A DNA stretch of 64,000 bases from Chelydra serpentina. Lineage: Eukaryota; Chordata; Testudines; Chelydridae. The notes under the pieces are model-generated. The model made no database searches, was not told the DNA's origin, and worked only from the letters and a program-made list of their open reading frames with translations. The position numbers and the translations under genes were made by a program. Of the stretch, positions 47,101 to 59,100 are shown in pieces. Within the stretch, counting starts at the first letter, position 1. Each line of letters starts with the position of its first letter. The stretch spans positions 19,810,501 to 19,874,500 of the forward strand of contig JBAIAC010000059.1 of assembly GCA_037349315.1 (NCBI GenBank), given 5' to 3'.

Positions 47101-50100
47101 TGGTTGTGGTAGTAAAAGGTGTGGTTGTGATTGTTGTAGTTTCTATAGCAGTGGTTGTTAAAGGAGTAGTTGTTTTAACTTCTTTGGTTGTGGTTTCTGT
47201 TGTGGTGGTGGTTGAAGGTGTAGTTCCTACTGCAGAAGTTGTAGTTTCTGTGGTTGTAGGAGTCTGGGTGGAGGTTTCCGTTGAAACAATAGTTGTGCCT
47301 GCAGTTGTAGTTTCTGTAGTAGTGGATGGACAATGACTAAAATCATCACAGCAGAATACTTTTATTTGATAGTTATAACACATTTGGAGCACTCCTTCCT
47401 GATCTTCATTCCTGCAGACAAGTCCAAAGGATACATTGCACTGGACAATTTGGCCAATGTTATCAATTGACTTTTCTGGGAATTTCTCTGCTCTACATTT
47501 TATATTTTCAGGTTTGCTGCAGATCACTTTTCCTGCTGCTCTAATATCATCATATGTTTCAGAATCTCCTTTATTGTCCAGACTGGGAAAATGGACATCA
47601 TGCCATTCAGACCATTTGCATTTTGGTTTACAAGGTGTTATGGATGTGATTTCTCCTGTAGTATATACAGTTTCTGTTGAAGGGCTAGCAGTTGTTTCAG
47701 GGATTGTTGTTGATGGAGCTGTGGTTCTAAGAGTTGAAGTTGACACACTCGATGTTTCTGTGACTGGAGTTGTTGAAGGAGTTTTGGAGGTCATGGTACT
47801 TGTTGAAAGGGTAGTTGTTTTAGGTGCTGTGGTGGTAGGTAGTGCTGTCGTTGTTGAAGATATACTGGTTACAGCAGTTTCTGGAGTGGTCGTTTTTGTG
47901 ACAGGTGTAGTCTCCACAGGTGTTGTAGTAGCAGGAGTTGTATATTCACATGGTACAAAGCTACAGCATAAGATTTTTATCTGGTAGTTGTCGCAGATCT
48001 TTTGTTGCTGATCTTTATTATAACATATTAGTCCCATTGTTGTACTACATTCTACTTTTTGCTCTAGTTCATTTAATGGCGTATTAGGGAATTTCTCGTC
48101 TCTGCATTCAACAGCCTTTGGAGCTTTGCAAACTTTATAACCTTTGGCTCTTAAATTATCAAATGTGTCAAAATCTCCATCGTTGATCCCAGACCCTGCA
48201 TAGCTCACATCATACCATTGTGACCACTGGCATATTTCACGAACGCAGACTGGTGTAGTCGGTGTCACTGTGGCTAAAAACCAAAAAGAATGAAAATTTA
48301 GTACTAAACCTTCAATTTTAAATGAAGAATACTAAGACGTTCCAGCAAATATTTTCCTTTCTATTATACCAAATAGACTGAGTGTGATGTCAGCTATCAG
48401 CTGTAGGAAGAGGGGCTTGGCTATGCCCTTGCCAAAGGGCATGAGCTAGTATATTGAGCTCAAAAATATATCCATTTATTACGCTAGTTAAATTATTATT
48501 TCTTGTGATGTGCTAGGATAAAGAGTAATTACCAAAAATTCAAAAATAGTTGCCTAAGTTACGCATGCATAATTTGCACACTTGGGAAAAAAACATCTTT
48601 GCATAAAATTTCGCATTTTGTGCAGCATGTGTGCACCGTCTCATAAATATTAAGGCCTTGATCCAAAGCCCACTGAAGCTATGGAAAGACATAATTGAAT
48701 TCAGTGGGCTTTGGAGTAGGCTGCATATGCACCTAATTGATTTGTTATATACATTTACTGCTCATTAATATGTCACAGTGCTGGCACTCCTCTCTATTTG
48801 CTCATATTGAACTGCAGGGTTGAATCAGGGGTATATGTTTCCTTATGCTGGCCTAATGTGCTTCAAGTCTGCTTGTAAGGGACCATCTCTTGGGTGGAGA
48901 GAGTAGTTCATGATCCTTGCTGATTCAATGCAGGCCTCTCTGAAACTTCTGAAAAATTGCCAGTTAATGCCAAATATGCTGGCAGTTTCTGTGATGTAGC
49001 ACTAAGAACTATACTAAAATGACTAACTAATCTCATGTGTGCTACCAAACAGCCATCAGATGGTCATGACTTTCAGGCATTACCAATCTGGGACAGATGA
49101 ACCAGAGATCTAGAGGTGAAAATCATAGTATCTCAGTATTGCAGTCTGAGCAATCCATTCACTAACCGCATTTTCAAAATACTATGATACTGACTACGAT
49201 TTTAGGAGAAATTAGTCATTCTGCAATTTAATAAATGAATAATAGGGAATGATTCTATGACTGTGCAGATTACCAGCTGTGGAAATTTTCTATATAGCAG
49301 TTTAACAAGAATGGTATAGAATCAGTTGCCACAACAGTTTATAAAACACCTGTGGGATTGTTTTCTAATGAACCTGTCTGAATTTGAGCAAAGATAATAT
49401 CAAAACCATGCACAGTGGTTTTATTTTCTATATTTTCATGTTTATGTTTCAATTTGTTTTCTAGCTATGATCAAAACTATATAAAATATACAAAATGAAA
49501 ATAAAAATAGGTCATATTAGTTTTTGAGAGTCTGATCCATTCATTAGAGTTATAAGCGTGGTTTGGTAGGTAAATTTCACTCAACAGCAAGTAACAGTAC
49601 AGTGAGCTCATATATTCATTAAAAATATACCTGTAGTGGTGGATATAGGTGTTGAAGAGGAAAATACAAATGGTGTTGTGGTTAAGGGTGTAGAACATGC
49701 ATAGACTTTTCTATCAATTGTTCCATTGTGACCACAAGTTGCAATGATACACCCGCCAATACCATCTGTAGTGTCATAGATGACATCCTCATACTCATAT
49801 TGCTTTCCATCATATGTGCAGTGGCATTCTGTAAATCAAAAGAGAATGTCATCATTAGATTTCCTGTAATATAGAATAGATTTGTTCCAAAAAATTCATG
49901 TTCAGATAAGAGCTGCTTTGTCAACATACCATCTTCATCATATTCACACTCAATGCCATTCATTGTGCATTCACTGTGCGGGGGGGAAAGAGAAAAGAAA
50001 TATGGGACTGAAGATGCATAAAGGATAACCACATAATTTTTTTTTACCACATACATGTTTTAACTGTTTCTGTTGCATTTCTATCCCAAGGAACAAAATG

Positions 50101-53100
50101 AACCACATACATTTTTTTACCACATACATGTTTTAACTGTTTCTGTTGCATTTATATCCCAAGGAACAAAATGAACCACATACATTTTTTTACCACATAC
50201 ATGTTTTAACTGTTTCTGTTGCATTTATATCCCAAGGCACAAAATGAAGTTCATGAAGAAAAGTTGTGTGGGTAAACTCAAAAAGACCTAATCTTTCTCC
50301 AAGTCATGTTCTCATCCATTCTGTGACAGGAGGGCCCTGAGCTCTCAAACTGGTGCAGTTCTGCTGCAGAAAGGCAGGGTGGGCAGGCTCCTTTCAATCT
50401 GCAGACAGGATTTGTAATGCCATCTGTGCTTATTCACAATACCCTGCACTGTATCCCTTCCATGACGCCACAGAAGAAGGTTTTGGAGGCAGCAGGAAGG
50501 GATCCACTGACCACTTCCCCCCCAGTGGAGGGGATGTGCAGCAAGGATGATGGTGGAGGAATTACTGTTGCTCTTAGCAAAAAGAAAACAAGAAAAATAC
50601 CTGTGGCACCTTAGAGACTAACAAATGTATAGTCTCTAAGGTGCCACAGGTATTTTTCTTGTTTTCTTTTTGCTGACACAGACTAACACGGCTACTACAC
50701 TGAAACCTGTTGCTCTTAGGTTGAAATAGCTGCCAGAGAGTCTCTTTAGCTGCTCTGCAGCCTAGTGAGGAGGATTCCTTCTCCTCAGACTTCGATGGTA
50801 GGCCCGTGTGAGAACATAGTCTGTTTACTCAGACTGTGCACAAAGATAGGGATTTCTCACTTACTAATTAAGGGCTAGATTCGGGTACCTTTGTTCACAC
50901 TGACTAACACTGTACTCAACAAGTTGTCCTATTGACTTTGTGGAGTAAATTGCTATTCAGCATGAGAAGCATATCAGAATATGTCCCTAAGTAAATATCT
51001 GTGTAAGGAAGAAATCAGTTACAAAAAATAAAATATAAAAATACTGAAGGATTCTCCTAGACAGATACATGCCAAGACAATAACAAAAACAAATGAACAG
51101 AATTCAGCTATAGAGCAATTTTAGATAATGATTTCAATAATACCTTGTCAATTTGTTTCCTAAATGCAGTACAAAGAAGGTCTTTTTTTTTAGATAATAC
51201 AGAATGCACAATAAAACAGAGAAATATGCTTCAAGCAAATCACTCCAAAGGAAAGAATTTCAGATCATGATCCTTTCCCTTCCTAGACCCAGAAATAAAA
51301 GTGGTTTATGTACTCAGTAATTTATGCACACTAGGCACAAGACCAATTCCTGTTAGCAAACAATGGCATTTAGTGGCCAGTACATTATGTTAGGATCCTC
51401 CTAAAATCCTCATACACCTAAGCTTACCATGATTGACAGTTCTCTTCTGAACGAATGTGTGTTCCTGGCTTGTAATATTTTCCCTTGGTATCGTAACAGC
51501 CACAGTCATCGACACACTCCATATCATCTTCATCAAAATAGGGCTTGTTCTCTGGACACTTTGGATAGCAGCCTGCAGTAACAAAGAGAGCTATAGTGAC
51601 ACTGGATCTCTTACACTGCGGGTGTCTCTAGACAACTATCTAAACTCTGCATTGATTTCTTGTTGAGGGTTGGAATTTCACCCTTAGGGCTAGTCTACAC
51701 TTACCCGCCGCGTCGTAGGCGTCCAATTGAGCTTCTGGGTTCGATTTATCGCGTCTTGTCTAGACGCGATAAATCGAACCAGGAAGTGCTCCCCGTCGAC
51801 GCAGGTAATCCTGCTCCACGAACGGAGCAGGCGGAGTCGACGGGAGCCTGCGCGCCACTGTGTGGACCAGCGGTGAGTACTTTGAAGTTCGAAATAAAAT
51901 ACTTCGACTTCAGCTACGTTATTCACGTAGTCGCGTATCTTAGTTCGAACTTGGGGGGTAGTGTGGACCAGCCCTTAATGACATGATGCATGTTGCTGCC
52001 ATAGCATACATTTCTCTGAGAGTTTAAATGCAATAATTTGGATTTTAATCCCAAAGAAGATCATGACCTCTTTAGAGAATTACACACAATTCAGAAAACT
52101 CCATAATCACTAACCTGGCTTGTTATTTCTAATAAAAATATTAAATATATTGAGAAGTAGGTATTTTAGTTCACTTTTATAAGTAGAGTGAGAGATATAT
52201 AATGTATTTTACCTTCCAAGCCTTGTAACTCATGAAGGCATTTTCCACTTGGGTTCCTGCAGGTCTTCATACAAGGGGACCCACAGGGCTTGTAGTGCCA
52301 CTCGCATTCCCCTTGCGGGTTGTAGTAATCACAGAACAGAGCTGGAAGAGGGCAAAATGGGTGAAATTATACATGTAACAAAATGTTTCTAAAGTGCTTC
52401 ATAGCTATCCATATGCTGTGTACAAATCTCATAACATCAGCATAATTCTGCAAGTAGTGAACAGTAGTTATCCTGTTTCTAATTCAATATGATTATCTTA
52501 CTTCTACAGTTGTATTGAGTACAGTGATGTTACAAAGCCTCCACAAGACACTGACAGAAAGCATACAACTCAATTAATTGGAACATACAATTTTCAGCTG
52601 CTACCATGCATTGCTATTTACTTACACTATGACAGATAACAGCTCGGTGTGTGTATGTATGTGTGTGTATATATAACTTACTAGGATGGCAGTGGTATAT
52701 CACAATCTGGAACTAGATAATACAGTAATTTAACAACTAATATGATCACTAGGGCACAGTTTTATTTTAATCATATCTACAACTGGAGATGTGTGGAGAG
52801 ATTGGAAAAGGAAGTTTTGTAGATAGTTCAATTGATAATTTACTCTTTGCTTAGGGCTATTTTGCTATTTTCCAGATTGTAGTGCATCTCAGGAACAGCA
52901 CTATACTCCTCTTCATTTCTTCCTATGTCTTTTTTTCCTTCTCATTCTTTATTTCTTTTTCTCCCTCTCCCTCCATTAAGTTATGGGGTAATACTCACGA
53001 CAGATAGATGGGGTTCTCCATGCAACACAAATGCCTGCCTCATTACATGCTTGAGCATATGAAGCTACCGCTGTACAGAAACATTCACAATCTCCCCCAG

Positions 53101-56100
53101 TGTCACAGGCACAAGCATCAGTTACACATGCGTCATAATATTCATTTGGTTCAACCTGTTAGAAAAGGAATACGTGACATATAACTTTTGTTCCATGCAC
53201 TTGTCATCTTGCTTTGCGATAGCAATTCCCTCTCCTCCTAAAATTTCAGTCAAATGTTTGAAATGGACGCCTTTCTTTTCTTTTTCTCTTGCAACATCAT
53301 TCCCTATAGCAACGGAACTACATGCAGAATAAACTATGATTTTGGGGGGAAAAGAGTTTAAATTGGGGGTGGAAATTACAAGAATATTTTTTTTATAAAG
53401 TCAAGTGAAGACGTCAAGTTTAGTCATAAGAAAAGTGACTACCCTAACAGCTGTGGAACATTACAAATTAATTGGAAAAAATAATATAATTAGATTAGTA
53501 CATCCTATCACAACAATCGTCCTGTTATCAAATAAATGTATTATCAGAAGCTAATCTTGCTGGACAGAATAACACATCCTGTGATTGTCCCATATAAAAA
53601 GGGTTATCTGATGACGTCTGTACAAGTGTCACATACTTCTTTGATGTACCAGCTTACTTGGCAAAAAGAGAAAATGAATCTCAGTGAAATTTCTGCATAG
53701 TCCTCCTGGATTTAGCTATGAGTCCAGTTTGGTCTTAAAGGACCTGATCCGGCTCCCATTGAAGTCAAATCTTTCCACTGACTTTAGTGTGGAACCGGAT
53801 CAAGCCCATGATGCTTCTTCCGCAATCAAATGTACATACATTAAAAAAACAAGTAGAGCATCCTTATGTGTAGTGCAGGGAGTGGCAACTAAAGTATTCC
53901 GTATATAATATAATCCCTGCTTAGAAGGATTCCACTTGAGGATTTGCTATACCTGAGAGTGACAGGCAGCAAATACTTTGCTGTTGATGATGCTGCACTG
54001 CTTCTGGGCCCATGAGTTCCTATAAGGGTTTGCAGTGCAAGGATCCTTGTTGCTCTTGGCATCTGGGCAGGTAGGCGACACCTTCCAGCTGTTTCCAAAC
54101 TCCAGCACATCTCCTACCACAGACTGACTTCTGGTGGTAAAGTCATTAATGCCATTCCCATCGTAGTTTCCACACAGGCCGCAGACCTGACCCTACACAG
54201 AGAGAAACAAACAAACTGATGAGTGCTAATAAAATGTGTTTGCCAGCGTCTGTGATTAACTGAAACTCTGACTTTCCAGATTTAATGTAGACGTTGGCTC
54301 TTCAGTGACAGCCTCACACTTTTCCCTGAAGATGCCTTTACCAAAAAATGTACCCTTTTTCAATTGTACTGAATCCTGACTGAAGAAAGAAGTAAAGTAG
54401 ACACATAATTTTTTTCTTAGGATTTTTTTTTAATGAATTAACTATTTTTATTTAATTTTGAATATATCTTATTAGTAATGACCTATAATGAGTGTTCTGC
54501 TACTAGTTAGTTATGAAATCATTATGTAATTTGTGGACATGAATGATGTATTTAGAAGCAGCCTATCCCTCCGCTATATTCTGTCACTCTAAAGGATCTA
54601 TTTTGAGACACTACCGAAAGGCTGAAAATACGCAATAGGAATTCATTCAATCTTGCAGTCACCATCTTACTTATGTTTCACTGCACTTCCATTTTCTCCT
54701 TCAAGAGATAACACCAAAGTGTATCCATAAGAGTTGATCTCAGTCACACAGCTTCTAAAACTCACCTTAAAATCTTGGCTGAGCTTGATGAATATGCTGG
54801 TTTTCTTATCCCACATGAGAATCAGCCCAGTGTCGGTGTCAATCACCATGTAGATGCCCATGTAACGGACCTTGTATGGCACTTCCCCTCCACGGACCCT
54901 CTCTATCACTTCAAACTTTCCGTCACTGAGGACCAGTTCATAGTTCTGAAATAGGTAGAAAAGCCAATTAAAAAGCCAACAGATTTAATATATCCATAAC
55001 TATCTGAATTATTCCATAGCATTTCTTCCTAAGATATAGCGCCATTGCTGGCAGCAAGTTTGGAAGTCTAGGAAAGGTTATGCTGTCTGATTGGATATTT
55101 TTACAGTGAGATCTACTCAGGAGTGGCGCCAGCTTTTTTGCCGCCCTAGGCGGCCAAAGAAGCGGTGGCCAAAATGCCGCCGTGAACCCCGGCGGCCGAA
55201 ATGCGGCCCCTCAAATCCAGGTGCCCTAGGCGACCGGCTAGGGTCGCCTAATGGTAGCGCCGGCCCTGGATCTACCTTGGACAATCTATTGTGCATCCTA
55301 CTCATGTCAGAGATCAGATACACACGTTCTTCCCCACAGTTTACCAAAGAAGCTACTCACCCCTAGGAAGACTTTAATGGCCTTTGAGCAGGTGGTCCCA
55401 GTGGTTCCACAGGGGATGTTCTCAGTGATAACTCGGAAGGTTCCAAGGCTGGTACTGTTTTTACCACAGTAATCCTGAGAACAGGAGTGATAGTATTAGT
55501 GATGCACCACATGTAGGCACACAGGATACTTTTAGTGGTGTAATAATCCCAGGAAAGAAGCTCAGTACCTGGACCAGTGTGTATTCACAATCTCCACTAA
55601 AGCTGAAGCGTTTGCCATCAAAAGTGATGTAATGACCATCTCCATAAACAGAGCAGGTTGCCAGGCAAGATTCATTGGTGCATTGCCACATTCTGTTTTT
55701 ACAAGTGCTAAGAGGGAGAAAAAAGTCCAAATGTAACAAAACTACTTTAGCATATTCATTTCTCCTTATATAGCCAGATGTAAATTTGATTCAGAATTTG
55801 TCTATCCCCAAAATACAGTAAACCTATGGTAGTGGGGAATAGGGCTTACTCATGCTACACAGTAATGTATTGTAGCTCTGGACCATCAGGACATAGACCC
55901 CATTAATTCCCAAAGATTAATTTATTTTATGGTTAAATGGGTGATATGATTGAGAGCCATTTAAAAACCTTTTGGATTTCAAAACCTCTTCGAATTTTTT
56001 GAGATGTACACACCACTGAGGGACTGTATATAGATTGAGCAGGCATAAAGTTTTCCAATGCAAATCTAATGGAGATGAGGGCATATAAAGCCCACCGTTG

Positions 56101-59100
56101 TCCTGATCATTTACTAACTATTCTTGTTTGGCTTTGAAAAGAATGCAGAGAGCCTGGGTTTTTTTTATGCTGAATATTAGATTTCAACATTAGATACCAA
56201 TGCTGAACTAACTACTAACCCTCTTGCACTGAAGGATCCCGTTGCCAACCAAATTCTAGTGCACAGGCTATGTGTATATCTATCATCACCTTCTGTTGCA
56301 TGGAATATGAGCCCCGCTCAAGTGTGTGCTGTAAGTCTTAATTCTGCTACAGCAAACTGAGATTCTCCTCAAGTTTAAGCGACACGGACATGTACCCATC
56401 CCCCTTTAGGACTGTGAAAACCATAACTATTCAACATATACCTACCAGGTGTTACACTTGACTTTGATTGTTTCTCCTGGATTGTAGAAGGCCTCATTGT
56501 GAACACATGGACAGTCCTCCACAGCTACACAGCCACCTTTGCCATCTGACACTAGATCATTAGGGCACACGCAGCCGGAGACGCACTGTGTGCTGTACTG
56601 CAAGAACCATAGAGAAAACATCACTTGATGAATGTTTCTTTTCCACTGACCTGATTTAACTACAACAGCACAGAGTGTGAGAGATTTAATTTTGGTCAGG
56701 ATGTGAAAATGTTTTCAAGTGGGCATAAGGAATTGGCACTTACGCATCCCATGTCAAGAGTCTGACAGCTCTTCTGGCACTCGGATCCAATGGTGCCTGC
56801 AGTGACATTGCTGCAGTCAAAGTAAACCATGGGAGTTGCACAGACTGCAGGAGACAAAAGCCATAAGACATTTGGGATCAAACACAGAGTTATTGCTACA
56901 GTAATTATTTGTTCTGAATATGCCCCCAAAGAGCCCCGATTTTAGAGTTAAGCCAAGGAACACAATCTAGTTGGAATGCTCCAGTTCCTGGTAAATAACC
57001 TTGATTTGTTCTGTCACACAGTTTAGCTCTCTGCTGAAATCATTTAGCCATGTAGCTGGGCATAAGGCTTTGTTTAGAATTATAAATGACCTCAGATATA
57101 GGAGCTCATTGCCTTTGGTTGCAAACTTGGAATACAATTCTTCATTATTGTTAGTAAAGAAAATTTGCAACTAACTTACACATTACTTTGGAAACAAAAG
57201 CCATTTTAATCTTTATATAATGTATTTCAATTCAGTTAATCCTGTAATAATTGTGCTATAATTAACGGGACAGATTTTAGAATAGCATATGCATAGTTTT
57301 CACATGCAATGTAACGGCATGCACAAATGGCCAGTTAGTTACAGAACTGGTCATTTGCGTGTTTAATTAACCCCCTCTGCAAGCACAGACATTGTAACTG
57401 TAGCCAAATCCTGCAGTCTTGATTCAGTTCAAACTCCCACTGACATCCGTGGGAGATTTTTGTTTGAGTAGCGACTGCCAGATTGGGTGCCACGTCTTGG
57501 ATAAGCACCTGATATGAGCTGTAGTATTAAACATATGAACCAGAAATATGTCCAGAGCCCTGGCCATGAATGTAGTTTAAAAAATTGCCATTGGCACATG
57601 AGCAATATTTGGATCTTAATGTTTTTTCTTCTGCTGTATGGATAATGGAGTCTGTGGTATGTTATACTTTGGGGTTTTATCTAATACCTACTGAAATATG
57701 TGATAAGTGCTTTGAACCACCTTTCAATTGTTAAGTTGTCAGAGGATCCTACCATCATTTTTGTTGAAAAAAACCCTGATCCTTGTTACTATATTAACAG
57801 CTGTATTATTTTTATTTATTTTTGCTTCCTTTTGCTGACTTTCATTTTTAAGAAGTCTCATGGAAATTTGCCTTTTGGAGAACAATTCATAAAGCACACC
57901 CTTTACCCTATATTTATCAAGTTACTGGCTTCCAGTAATTTTTGTTTTTTAGGAAATTCAGTGGTTATTATGTACTCCCTAGGACAATTTTCTTTTTTAT
58001 ATGTAATACTATGACCAGATCTTTTCTTGCTCTGAATTAGATCCTTTAGTTCTTGTCATATTTTGTTTCCACTGTGCCACAATATAAAGAATGGTACTTT
58101 ACATTTCAAGAATGATATCCTCGATACTACAAAACTGCTATGCAAATGGTTTCTGATGAGTTAATTTCCCTGCTGGGTTTCAGATGTTTGCTATCTTCAT
58201 CGTTGTAATAAAACAGAGTTCACTCAGAAGTATGGGAGGGAATTAAAATAAAGCTTAAAGGGGTTATACCTGGTTCTGGTTTCACTCTAACGCAGTCCAG
58301 CTTTCCATGTATGCAAGAGCTGTGAGAAAGAGAAGGGAATTATGTTTGCTTCAAATTATAGTTAGTTATATGGAGAGCTGCTTCTAAATTGCCTTACATC
58401 CAGTCTTTCCCATGAAATGTGGAATACTGAGATGCCACCTTGTGGCCAGAGGTAGAAAATGTCCTTTCAACAGAACTGTTTATATTGTTTGCATATAATT
58501 TCTGCTATAGCTGTCCTGAAAAAAAACAAGCTTGTGCCTTATGCTAAGACAATGCCACCCAGTCAGTTTGTCTACATAGATTGTTACACTTAAAAAGTTT
58601 CTTCCACAATATTAGTTTCACCAGCATTCCTCATTTTAAGTAGAGGGAATATCAAACTGGTAGACTTTTTTAAGCTGGAAGAAACCTTTTAAATTCAGGG
58701 AAAAAATATGATTAATTGAGTTAGTTGACTGGATTAAAGAAAGACTTCTAAACAAAGACAATCCTAAAAATTCATGAGTAATTGTGATTTTTCACACTGA
58801 AAATTCTTAAACGGGGAGAGAAACTCATTTGACTTGACTAGACTCCATAAAATGTATATGATTCCATGATTTCCAGTGTCCAGCCCCAGTGTTTTGTTAA
58901 AGCACCTCTTACCATATGACTCCATTGTCGTGAACAACCTCTCCAGAAGGCAGCACAGATCCTTTGTAATAACAAGGACAGCTAGTAGCAGGCACGCATT
59001 TGCCATTTTCATCCATGTAAGTTCCATTTGCACAGGTGCAGCCATCCACTGGAGTGAACTTGATGTTGCACGTGACATCGGGCTCACTCAAAGATCGGCA

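Noticed and set aside
45531..47336. 601-codon plus-strand open frame made almost wholly of Val/Ser/Gly-type residues
   Set aside because: It is the exact antisense of the Thr-rich PTS array. ACN codons read as NGT on the other strand give Val/Ser/Cys frames without stops. The minus-strand frame has CysD domains, splice sites and homology.
51660..51986. 108-codon frame overlapping a mucin intron
   Set aside because: Lies within a MITE with TIRs and 3-bp target duplications; no coding evidence.
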